A DNA stretch of 45,960 bases from Bacteroidales bacterium (GTDB lineage: Bacteria > Bacteroidota > Bacteroidia > Bacteroidales > UBA932). Position 1 is the stretch's first letter. Each line of letters opens with the position of its first letter. The DNA is taken from positions 1 to 45,960 of the forward strand of contig JAEEVG010000015.1 in the NCBI GenBank assembly GCA_016290835.1. The letters run 5' to 3'. A model generated the notes under the pieces. That model did no database searches. It was not told the origin of the DNA and was given only the letters and a program-made list of their open reading frames with translations. This document shows, one piece after another, positions 24,346-32,696 of the stretch. Both the position numbers and the translations under genes were made by a program.

Positions 24346-25311
24346 ATGAATATCCTGGTCACCGGCGCCAACGGGCAGCTCGGCAACGAAATGCGGCTGC
24401 TCGCCGCCACGGGTTCCTGCCCGGGGCCGGACGCCCGTTTCATCTTCACCGATATCAACCAGGCTTCGGAGGAAGCCGTGGCGATGCTCCGGCGGCTCGC
24501 CGGCGGAGCGGCGGTGGATACTTCCACCCGCGCCCTCGATATCACGGATCCCGACGCCGTGCACGCGATGGTCGTGGAAGAGGCGGTGGACATCATCGTC
24601 AACTGCGCGGCCTTCACCAACGTGGATGCCGCCGAGACGCAGGCGGAGCTCGCCGAACGCCTCAACGCCCGCGCCCCGGAAATCCTCGCCTGCGAGATGC
24701 GCCGCTCCGGCGGCCTGCTGGTCCACATCAGCACAGACTACGTCTTCGGCGGCGAACGGTTCAATACGCCCTGCGGAGAAGACCTTCCTCTCTCCCCCAC
24801 GGGTGTCTATGGACTGACTAAACTCCACGGCGAGCAGGCCGTTCTGGCTTCGGGCTGCCGGAGCGTAATTCTGCGCACCGCCTGGCTCTATAGCGAGTTC
24901 GGCAAGAATTTCGTGCGCACGATGTTGAACCTGACGGCTTCCAGGCCGCAACTCAACGTGGTCTTCGACCAGTGTGGCACCCCCACCTATGCCGGCGACC
25001 TGGCGGCGGCCATCCTCGGGATCCTGTCCGATTTCCGTGAGCGGACAGGCATCTATCACTTCAGCAACGAAGGCGTCTGCAGCTGGTTCGATTTCGCCAA
25101 GAGCATCGCCCGGGAAGCCGACGCGATCCGTCCCGAAGACCGGCGCCTCGGCTGCGAGATCCGCCCCTGCCACAGCGACGAGTTCCCCAGTCCGGTCCGG
25201 CGCCCCGCCTATTCCGTCCTCGACAAGACCAGGATCAAGCAGACTTTCCCCTCCCTGACGATCCCCTACTGGACGGACAGCCTGCGTAAGTGTTTGAAAA
25301 ACATTTTGTAG
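24346..25311 (+). CDS. rmlD: dTDP-4-dehydrorhamnose reductase
   Basis: Reduces dTDP-4-keto-L-rhamnose to dTDP-L-rhamnose with NAD(P)H. The 321-residue SDR-fold protein has VTGANGQLGN at its N-terminus, HISTDYVFGG near 125 and the catalytic Y-x3-K in VYGLTKLHGE near 153. It is 3 bp after rmlC. A rather long loop follows the nucleotide site (EEAVAMLRRLAGG). rmlB, the dehydratase needed between RmlA and RmlC, is not in this window. Confidence 0.95.
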   Translation: MNILVTGANGQLGNEMRLLAATGSCPGPDARFIFTDINQASEEAVAMLRRLAGGAAVDTSTRALDITDPDAVHAMVVEEAVDIIVNCAAFTNVDAAETQAELAERLNARAPEILACEMRRSGGLLVHISTDYVFGGERFNTPCGEDLPLSPTGVYGLTKLHGEQAVLASGCRSVILRTAWLYSEFGKNFVRTMLNLTASRPQLNVVFDQCGTPTYAGDLAAAILGILSDFRERTGIYHFSNEGVCSWFDFAKSIAREADAIRPEDRRLGCEIRPCHSDEFPSPVRRPAYSVLDKTRIKQTFPSLTIPYWTDSLRKCLKNIL

Positions 25312-25335
25312 ATTTCGGAAATCTGCTTATCTTTG
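25305..25335 (+). promoter_or_regulatory. Promoter of rplY-pth
   Basis: TTTG at 25,305-25,308 and TATCTTTG at 25,328-25,335 are 19 nt apart, an exact Bacteroidota promoter. The -33 box lies in the last codons of rmlD. Predicted transcription start is near 25,341, giving a leader of about 83 nt before rplY. Confidence 0.8.
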
Positions 25336-25346
25336 CGCGCATTTTT

Positions 25347-25395
25347 AAAACCGGTCAGCGGTTTTGGTGCAATGGGATTTGGGTTCGTCCCAAAT
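25347..25395 (+). promoter_or_regulatory. Two-hairpin leader upstream of rplY
   Basis: Hairpin A: AAAACCG (25,347-25,353) pairs with CGGTTTT (25,359-25,365) across GTCAG. Hairpin B: ATTTGGG (25,377-25,383) pairs with CCCAAAT (25,389-25,395) across TTCGT. Both stems are perfect 7-bp pairs within a leader of about 83 nt, as expected of an autoregulatory ribosomal-protein leader. No U-tract follows, so a translational or RNA-binding mechanism is more likely than attenuation. Confidence 0.55.
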
Positions 25396-25423
25396 TGAGT
25401 AACACATTTTAACAAACAAAACA

Positions 25424-25999
25424 ATGCAACATTTTGAACTGAAAGGCCAGACCCGCAAGGTTGGCAACAAAGCGGTCATCAAAGCATTCCGCCGCGAAGG
25501 CCTCGTGCCCTGCAACCTCTACGGCCCGGGCATGGAGAACATCCTCTTCACCGTGAACGCCAAGGAGCTGAAAGCCCTTACCGACACGCCGAAGTCGTAC
25601 ATCGTGGACCTCGTCCTTGATGGTGGCAAGGCGCAGACCGCCATCCTCCACGAACTCCAGTGGCATCCTGTCACGGACGTCTGCCTGCACGTCGATTTCC
25701 TCGCCGTCAATGAGCAGAAGCCCATCGCCATCAGCGTTCCCCTCGTGATCACCGGCCACGCCAAGGGTGTGCAGCAGGGTGGTAAGTTCTATCAGAACGC
25801 CCGCGCCATCCGCGTGTGCGCCCTGATGAAGGACCTCCCCGACGAGGTGACCGTGGACATCACTCCGCTCGGTCTGGACAAGCGCATCAAGGCCGGCGAC
25901 ATCCAGCTGGACAATGTTGCCGTCGTCTCCGACAAGGATATGATCATCTGCGGCGTCAAGACCACGCGCAATGTTACTGCGGCTGCTTCGGAGGAGTAA
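25424..25999 (+). CDS. rplY: 50S ribosomal protein bL25 (Ctc type)
   Basis: Large-subunit protein that binds 5S rRNA. At 191 residues it is the long, two-domain Ctc form: an N-terminal 5S-binding domain (MQHFELKGQTRKVGNKAVIKAFRREGLVPCNLYG, in two parts) and a C-terminal beta domain that ends TTRNVTAAASEE. The start follows the two leader hairpins by 28 bp. pth follows 13 bp after the stop, a common pairing in bacteria. Confidence 0.95.
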   Translation: MQHFELKGQTRKVGNKAVIKAFRREGLVPCNLYGPGMENILFTVNAKELKALTDTPKSYIVDLVLDGGKAQTAILHELQWHPVTDVCLHVDFLAVNEQKPIAISVPLVITGHAKGVQQGGKFYQNARAIRVCALMKDLPDEVTVDITPLGLDKRIKAGDIQLDNVAVVSDKDMIICGVKTTRNVTAAASEE

Positions 26000-26012
26000 A
26001 CCCGACCCGGCC

Positions 26013-26597
26013 GTGACGGACAAGTGTTTTCTCGTGGTCGGCCTCGGCAACATCGGTGCCGAGTACGCCGCAAGCAGACACAACATCGGCTTTATGATAT
26101 TGGATGCCTGGGCTCAGGCATCCAATGTCGTTTTCGAGCCCGGCCGCTACGGCGACCAGGCCGTCGTCCACGACAAAGGACGCGAAATCCATCTGCTCAA
26201 GCCCTCGACCTATATGAACCTCAGCGGAAATGCCGTCCGCTACTGGTTGCAGAAACTGGACCTCCCGAAGGACCGGCTGCTGGTCATCTGCGACGACATC
26301 AACCTCCCGTTCGGCAGTTTGAGGCTGCGCCGCTCCGGCAGCGACGGCGGCCACAACGGCCTGTCGAACATCCAGGAAATGCTTGAGAGCCAGGACTGGG
26401 CGCGACTGCGGGTAGGCATCGGACACGATTTCGCACAAGGGCAACAAATTGACTATGTCCTGGGTAATTTTCCCGAAGAAGAGCAAAGCTTGATCCCCGA
26501 AATCGCCAAAACCATCATCTCGGGGGTCAGAACGTGGTGTTTCGTCGGTATCGACAAGGCTATGAACCAGTTGAATACAAAGCAGAAAAGTGAATAA
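26013..26597 (+). CDS. pth: Peptidyl-tRNA hydrolase
   Basis: Recycles tRNA from stalled peptidyl-tRNA. The start is GTG at 26,013 (about 194 residues); the protein then reads CFLVVGLGNIGAEYAASRHN, holding the conserved N and the catalytic histidine, followed by KPSTYMNLSG and DDINLPFGSLRLR, then GGHNGLSNI. Longer in-frame starts would run back into the rplY coding end. It is the second gene of the rplY operon. Confidence 0.95.
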   Translation: MTDKCFLVVGLGNIGAEYAASRHNIGFMILDAWAQASNVVFEPGRYGDQAVVHDKGREIHLLKPSTYMNLSGNAVRYWLQKLDLPKDRLLVICDDINLPFGSLRLRRSGSDGGHNGLSNIQEMLESQDWARLRVGIGHDFAQGQQIDYVLGNFPEEEQSLIPEIAKTIISGVRTWCFVGIDKAMNQLNTKQKSE

Positions 26598-26600
26598 AAA

Positions 26601-26631
26601 TTTGCTTTTGTATCATTTCTTTTTTATCTTG
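26601..26631 (+). promoter_or_regulatory. Probable promoter of the H1-like gene
   Basis: TTTG at 26,601-26,604 and TATCTTG at 26,625-26,631 are 20 nt apart; the -7 box deviates from TAnnTTTG at its end. The start codon lies 45 bp further on. The same TATCTTGC variant appears before the rubrerythrin gene. Confidence 0.55.
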
Positions 26632-26676
26632 CCGAAAATTAAGCAGTTATCCTTTTAACATTAAAATAACAACACC

Positions 26677-26853
26677 ATGAAAGATCTTGTAAAGAAAATC
26701 GAGGAGAAAATGGAGTTCTTCAAAGTCAACGCGGATGCCCAGGTTGCCAAGGGCAACAAGGCCGCCGGCGCCCGCGCCCGCAAAGCAGCCCTCGACCTGA
26801 TGAAGGACCTGAAGGAATTCCGCAAAGTTTCCGTGGAAGCAGCCAAGGAATAA
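26677..26853 (+). CDS. Histone-H1-like small basic protein (Hc1-like)
   Basis: A 58-residue lysine- and alanine-rich protein, MKDLVKKIEEKMEFFKVN to EFRKVSVEAAKE, with the repeated K-A-A-G-A-R-A-R-K-A stretch typical of the histone-H1/Hc1-like family of Bacteroidota. It probably binds DNA and influences nucleoid structure. It is too short for common length cut-offs. It has its own promoter-like element and is followed by a hairpin terminator. Confidence 0.85.
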   Translation: MKDLVKKIEEKMEFFKVNADAQVAKGNKAAGARARKAALDLMKDLKEFRKVSVEAAKE

Positions 26854-26928
26854 TTTTTTTATTTTTCTTGCAACGTTATTGCCCCCCCCTGCATCTATGT
26901 TGTAGGTTTAGGTTTTAGTACACGTCTA

Positions 26929-26970
26929 AGAGTCGGCGAGCCGAGAGGTTGCCGGCTCTTTGCTTTTTTG
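26929..26970 (+). terminator. Terminator after the H1-like gene
   Basis: Stem arms AGAGTCGGC (26,929-26,937) and GCCGGCTCT (26,951-26,959), nine pairs with one G-U, followed by a T-rich tail (TTTGCTTTTTTG). It lies 75 bp after the H1-like stop. The 75 bp between contain a run of eight C and no gene that I can recognise. Confidence 0.7.
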
Positions 26971-26996
26971 CGTATTTCTGCGTACCTTTATCTTTG
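26967..26996 (+). promoter_or_regulatory. Promoter-like element before the M6 peptidase
   Basis: TTTG at 26,967-26,970 (within the terminator tail) and TATCTTTG at 26,989-26,996 are 18 nt apart. The box ends 2 bp before the ATG at 26,999, so transcription would start at or inside the first codons; either the mRNA is leaderless or translation starts later. Confidence 0.6.
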
Positions 26997-26998
26997 CT

Positions 26999-28627
26999 AT
27001 GCTGAGCCTGAGCCTATTGTTGTCCGTGTTCCGGATGATCGTCCTGCCCGTCGAATTCCAGGACAGGGCTTTCAGCGCCACGCCTGCACAACTCTCTGAA
27101 GCCGTCCGGCAAGCGGAAGCCTATTTCAACCGGCAGTACGGCGGGCAGACCACTTTCGAATTCACCCTCGCCGAGATCACCACCCTCTCCCACGAAACGG
27201 CCTGGTACGGCGCCAACCTCCCCGACCGCAAAGATATCCACCTGGCGGATGCCGTCCGCGAAGCCTGCACCCAGCAGCAGGGAAACATCAATTTCAGCCT
27301 CTACGACAACGATTCCGACGGTTCCGTGGACGTCGTCTATCTGCTGACCGCCGGCCCCGGCGAAAACGACAGCGGAGAGGAATCCGATATCTGGCCGCAA
27401 AACGCCCGTCTGTCCGAGCAGGGCGGCACCCTCGATATCCGGGGCAAGCGCATCGATGTCTTCGCCGCCTGCCCGGAAGGGCTCCCGGGCATCTTCCGGC
27501 ACGAATTCGGCCACGCTCTCGGCCTGCCCGATTTCTATGACCAGGACGGGGAGGACAGCGGCGGCCGCAGCCCGGGCCGCTGGGGCTTCTCGATCATGGA
27601 CGAGGGCTGCCTCAAGAAGATTCCCCCCGAGTTCGGCGCCCTGGAATACGAACTGCTGGGCCTCGGGCGCAGCGAGGATCTTGCCCCGGGCCAATGGCGG
27701 CTCGAACCCCTGGACAAGGGGCGGCGCTACCTCAAGACCGGGAACGAGGATGAGTTCTTCCTTTTCGAATGCCTGGACGGCGCCCTCTACGTCTCCCACA
27801 TCGACCGCTCGGACAACCTGTCCGGCTTTGATGTGCGCCAGGACCGGGAACTGACCGCCCGCGAGCGCTGGAAACTGAATGCCATCAACAACAATCCCGA
27901 CCATCTCTGCGCCCGCCTGGTTCCCGCCGATCCGGAGGCCAGGACGGCGGAAGGAATCCCCTTTGCCCTGGACGGCCGGGACCGCTTCAGTTCCGACACC
28001 CCGGCACCGTTCCGCACCTGGGACGGTCTCCCCGTGGGCCTGGCCCTCACCGACATTTGTTCCGAGGCGGACGGGAGCGTATCGTTCGATGTGATCGAGC
28101 CCCTCCGCTTCGCCGAATTCTCCATCTACCAAGATGCCGCCGTGATCCGCTGGAAGGCTTCGGATGCACTCCTCCGGATCAGCGGCTACACCATCAGCTG
28201 GAGTGACGGCGGGGAGGATGGCGGCACCCTGGAACTAGGCCCTGGGGAGATCAGCGGAACCCTGGAGGGATTGCAGCCCAAGACCGGCTATAACGTGACC
28301 GTGCAGGTGCATACCGCCGATCTCGGCAGTTTTTCGGTCGCCACCCGGATCGTGACCAAGGTCTACCGGGAAGGCACCTACCCCTATATCTACCTCAACA
28401 ACACGCAGCGCAATCTGGACGGCAGTTTCCCCTCCGGGAGCAAAATCCCCCTGCGTGTCTTCAATGCCACCCAGGTACAAGAAATCCAGTGGTCGCTCAA
28501 CGGTGTGCGGATCGCCCCCGAGGCGGACGGCAACTATACCCTGCGCCAAAGCGGCCTGCTCGCCGCCCGGATCCTCCATACCGACGGCAACATCGAAACC
28601 ATCTACAAAGAAATCACCGTCCAATGA
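26999..28627 (+). CDS. M6-family zinc metalloprotease with C-terminal FN3-like domain
   Basis: A 542-residue protein with the M6 (immune inhibitor A-like) catalytic core. The zinc motif H168-E169-x2-H172 in FRHEFGHALGLPDFYD is followed by WGFSIMDEGC, the M6 methionine turn. DNDSDG at 103-108 looks like a calcium loop. About residues 365-450 look like an FN3 domain. Family members are normally exported; the short hydrophobic N-terminus MLSLSLLLSVF is a poor signal peptide, and an internal ATG at 27,035 (MIVLPVEFQD) would remove it, so the start is uncertain. The lipoprotein gene overlaps its stop by 4 bp. Confidence 0.85.
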   Translation: MLSLSLLLSVFRMIVLPVEFQDRAFSATPAQLSEAVRQAEAYFNRQYGGQTTFEFTLAEITTLSHETAWYGANLPDRKDIHLADAVREACTQQQGNINFSLYDNDSDGSVDVVYLLTAGPGENDSGEESDIWPQNARLSEQGGTLDIRGKRIDVFAACPEGLPGIFRHEFGHALGLPDFYDQDGEDSGGRSPGRWGFSIMDEGCLKKIPPEFGALEYELLGLGRSEDLAPGQWRLEPLDKGRRYLKTGNEDEFFLFECLDGALYVSHIDRSDNLSGFDVRQDRELTARERWKLNAINNNPDHLCARLVPADPEARTAEGIPFALDGRDRFSSDTPAPFRTWDGLPVGLALTDICSEADGSVSFDVIEPLRFAEFSIYQDAAVIRWKASDALLRISGYTISWSDGGEDGGTLELGPGEISGTLEGLQPKTGYNVTVQVHTADLGSFSVATRIVTKVYREGTYPYIYLNNTQRNLDGSFPSGSKIPLRVFNATQVQEIQWSLNGVRIAPEADGNYTLRQSGLLAARILHTDGNIETIYKEITVQ

Positions 28628-29037
28628 GCCTCCCCCGTCCCAGCATACTGCCGATCCTGTTCGCCGTCCTGCTGCTGTCCGCCTGTGCCGACCAGCGGAT
28701 GCGGACCGCATTCAGTGAGAACGAGGGCGTACGCCTGATGGTCGGGCGCGACATCCCCTTCATCTATGATCCGGCTACCTGCCAGCTGGCTTTCAGCCGG
28801 GACCTGAGGGAGTTCCGGGCCCATACCGACAACATGTCCGACTTCTTCGTGGCCACCTTTGTCCAACTGCCTTCCGCCCTGGGGCAGACCGTCCTCGCAG
28901 ACCTGGTGTGGACCACGGAACGGGACGTGCTGACACGAAAAAATCTCACCCTCGAGGTGATACGCATCGAGGGTGATCAATTCTGGCTCTGGAGCGACAC
29001 AGGCAAGATCGGCCTGTGTATGCGCATCCTAGAATGA
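28624..29037 (+). CDS. Small lipoprotein of unknown function
   Basis: A 137-residue lipoprotein: MSLPRPSILPILFAVLLLSAC ends in a lipobox with an LSAC motif. The mature part has alternating hydrophobic strands (FFVATFVQLPSAL, LTLEVIRIEG) but no family that I recognise. ATG at 28,624 overlaps the M6 stop (ATGA), so the two are probably co-translated and could work together at the envelope. Its 3' end overlaps convergent tpiA by 9 bp. Confidence 0.7.
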   Translation: MSLPRPSILPILFAVLLLSACADQRMRTAFSENEGVRLMVGRDIPFIYDPATCQLAFSRDLREFRAHTDNMSDFFVATFVQLPSALGQTVLADLVWTTERDVLTRKNLTLEVIRIEGDQFWLWSDTGKIGLCMRILE

Positions 29038-29784
29038 GAGGGCGATCTGGATGAAGTCGCCGGCCTTGAGGGAAGCGCCGCCGATCAGACCGCCGTCGAT
29101 GTCCTTCTGAGCAAAGAGTTCCTTCGCATTGGACGGCTTGCAGGAGCCGCCATAGAGGATCGTCACCTCCTCGGCAAGGGCCGCACCGAAGTGCGCGGCG
29201 AGCACGCTGCGGATGTGGGCGTGGATCTCTTCGGCCTGCTCCGGGGTGGCCGTCTCGCCGGTGCCGATGGCCCAGACGGGCTCGTAGGCAATGACGATCT
29301 TCGCGAGGTCCTCGGCGGTGAAGTTGAAGAGGACGTTCTCGATCTGGGTGGTGCAGACGTCGAAATGCTTGCCGGCCTTGCGCTCGTCGAGGTTTTCGCC
29401 GACGCACAGGATCACGCCGAGTCCGGCGGCAAGGGCGAGCTTGACTTTCTCGACGAGTTTCTCATCGGTCTCGCCGTAGTACTGACGGCGCTCGGAGTGG
29501 CCGAGAATGGTCCACTGGCAGCCGACGGCTTTGAGCATGTCGGCGGAAATCTCGCCGGTGTAGGCACCCTTGGCGTGGTCGGCGCAGTTCTGGGCGGCGA
29601 GTTCTACCTTGGTGCCTGCGAGCTGCTTGCCGCAGCAGCACAGGTGAGTGAAGGGCGGAGCGATAATCAGGCCGACGCCTTCGGGGACTTCCGCGGCGCG
29701 CTCGGCCACGGCCTTTGCCAGTTCGATACCATCAGGTCTGGTCGTATTCATCTTCCAGTTGCCTGCAACGATTTTCTTTCTCAT
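29029..29784 (-). CDS. tpiA: Triosephosphate isomerase
   Basis: Interconverts dihydroxyacetone phosphate and glyceraldehyde-3-phosphate in glycolysis. The protein starts MRKKIVAGNWKMNTTR with catalytic lysine K11; the catalytic histidine lies in WTILGHSERRQYYGE and the catalytic glutamate in VIAYEPVWAIGTGE, followed by the YGGSCKPSNAKE phosphate loop. ATG 29,784 (251 residues) matches family N-termini better than ATG 29,793, which adds MQN. It ends 9 bp inside the convergent lipoprotein gene. Confidence 0.97.
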   Translation of the reverse strand: MRKKIVAGNWKMNTTRPDGIELAKAVAERAAEVPEGVGLIIAPPFTHLCCCGKQLAGTKVELAAQNCADHAKGAYTGEISADMLKAVGCQWTILGHSERRQYYGETDEKLVEKVKLALAAGLGVILCVGENLDERKAGKHFDVCTTQIENVLFNFTAEDLAKIVIAYEPVWAIGTGETATPEQAEEIHAHIRSVLAAHFGAALAEEVTILYGGSCKPSNAKELFAQKDIDGGLIGGASLKAGDFIQIALSF

Positions 29785-29810
29785 ATTCTGCATAGATTGA
29801 TTTCGAATCG

Positions 29811-29838
29811 CAAAATTACTAAATAATAACTAAATTTG
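29811..29838. promoter_or_regulatory. Divergent promoter region of tpiA and tyrS
   Basis: Two -7 boxes point away from each other: TAATTTTG (minus strand, 29,818-29,811) for tpiA and TAAATTTG (plus strand, 29,831-29,838) for tyrS, 12 bp apart. The -33 region of each would fall on the -7 box of the other, so the two promoters may not fire at the same time. Clear TTTG -33 boxes are not visible. Confidence 0.5.
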
Positions 29839-29860
29839 CAGGCTTATAAGATTGTATTCG

Positions 29861-31145
<1,285 letters not shown>

Positions 31146-31153
<8 letters not shown>

Positions 31154-31493
31154 ACCCGCCAGCACCCGTCAGCTCAAGGTCGCCCGCGAACTGCAGCGCG
31201 ACCTCTCCGAGATCATCCGCAGCAAGGGGATGGCCTTCTTCGGCGGCTGTATGGTCACCGTCAGCGAGGTCCGCATCAGTCCCGACCTGAGTATCGCGAA
31301 GGTCTTCGTGAGCATCTTCCCCTCCGCCGGCGCCCCCCAGGCGATGCAGACCCTGGAGGAGAACAAGCGCGCCCTGCGCGGCGAACTCGGCCGCAAGGTT
31401 GCCTCCCAGCTCCGGATCGTGCCGGAGTTGGATTTCTTCCTGGACACGACCCTGGACTACGCCGAACACATCGAGGAACTCCTCAAGAAATAA
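31146..31493 (+). CDS. rbfA: Ribosome-binding factor A
   Basis: Acts in maturation of the 30S subunit and 16S rRNA 5' end. The 115-residue KH-fold protein shows [17 protein letters not shown] near 7-23, [21 protein letters not shown] and [37 protein letters not shown] (in three parts), the usual RbfA layout. ATG at 31,146 overlaps the tyrS stop by 8 bp. The permease gene starts on the base after its stop codon. Confidence 0.93.
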
Positions 31494-32696
31494 TTGAGAC
31501 TGGACCTTTATATCGCGCGCAGGTACCTGGTTGCGAAGAAGTCGCTGGGGATCATCCACGTGATATCGACCATCAGCGCCATCGGAATGGCCATCGGCAC
31601 CGCGGCGCTGATCCTCATCCTGTCCGTTTATAACGGGTTCGACCGCGTCATCCGGGACAATCTCTCCGACCTGGATCCCGATATCCTGATCAGCCCCGCC
31701 CGGGGGAAGTTCTTCGTCCCCGAGGGACCTGCCTTCGAGGCCCTGCTGGACGATGCGCGCATCGCGCAGATCTGCAGCGTGGTGGAAGAAGAAGTCTTCC
31801 TCGGCTACGGCGGCCGGCAGGAACTGGCCCGCGCCAAGGGCGTGGACGAAGTCTATGAGCAGGAGTCCCGGCTCGCCTCCCACGTGGTCGACGGGACGTT
31901 CTCCCTGCACGCAGGCGAACTTCCGCAGGCGGCGGTGGGCCTGACCCTGGCCGCCAACCTGGGCATCCGGACGAATTTCGTGGACCCGCTGGTCCTCTAC
32001 TACCCGCGCCGGGGCGCCCGCATCCCGCTGGCCGGCCCCGCCTCCGCGCTGGGCAGCGTCAAACTCAAAGCCGCCAGCCTGATCAGTGTCAATGCCGACG
32101 AGGACGAACGCCTGGTCATCGTCCCGATCGAACAGATGCGCGCCCTGCTCGGTCTGAAGGACGGGGAGGTCAGTGCACTGGAATTGCGTACCGCCGGCGA
32201 CGCTGACGCCCGACTGGTCCGTTCGCTGCAGGAATCGCTGGGTCCGGATTATCGGGTGCTGGACCGCTATCAGCAGAATCCCGCCCTCTACAAAATGATG
32301 CGCTATGAGAAACTGGCCATCTACCTGATCCTGCTGTTCGTGGTCATCATCATCGCCACCAATATCTTCGGCTCCCTGTCAATGCTCAGCATCGCCAAAC
32401 GCGAAGACATGCAGACCCTGCGCGCCCTCGGCGCCACCGATGCGCTCGTGCGGCGCATCTTCATCTGGGAGGGGGCGCTGACCTCCCTCGCCGGACTGGC
32501 CGCGGGCTTGGTGGTCGGCGCGGGCCTCGCCCTGCTCCAGCAGCGCTTCGGCTTCGTAAAAATGCCCGGAGGATTCTTCCTCCAGGCATATCCTGTGGTC
32601 TTGCAAGTTCGGGATGTGATCTGGACGGTCCTCGGCGTGGGGGCCATCGGTGGGATCATTTCGCTGCTTGCAGCGCCTGCGAGAGATCCCCGATAA
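31494..32696 (+). CDS. FtsX/LolC-type ABC transporter permease
   Basis: A 400-residue permease of the LolC/LolE/MacB type, which would work with an ATPase to move lipoproteins or other substrates out of the inner membrane. Layout: one transmembrane segment near 20-43 (VISTISAIGMAIGTAALILI), a large periplasmic domain to about 275, then three more membrane segments (LILLFVVIIIATNIFG, LTSLAGLAAGLVVGAG, a last one near 380). The start is TTG (31,494), directly after the rbfA stop. The C-terminus ends in LLAAPARDPR where relatives have a longer P-A-R-x-A-A-R-type tail, and the last 41 bp overlap the convergent sulfhydrylase gene. No ATPase partner is adjacent. Confidence 0.85.
   Translation: MRLDLYIARRYLVAKKSLGIIHVISTISAIGMAIGTAALILILSVYNGFDRVIRDNLSDLDPDILISPARGKFFVPEGPAFEALLDDARIAQICSVVEEEVFLGYGGRQELARAKGVDEVYEQESRLASHVVDGTFSLHAGELPQAAVGLTLAANLGIRTNFVDPLVLYYPRRGARIPLAGPASALGSVKLKAASLISVNADEDERLVIVPIEQMRALLGLKDGEVSALELRTAGDADARLVRSLQESLGPDYRVLDRYQQNPALYKMMRYEKLAIYLILLFVVIIIATNIFGSLSMLSIAKREDMQTLRALGATDALVRRIFIWEGALTSLAGLAAGLVVGAGLALLQQRFGFVKMPGGFFLQAYPVVLQVRDVIWTVLGVGAIGGIISLLAAPARDPR

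Noticed and set aside
26880-26960. A tRNA or other known structural RNA near the run of C
   Set aside because: No cloverleaf, anticodon arm or CCA end could be drawn; only the terminator hairpin is convincing.
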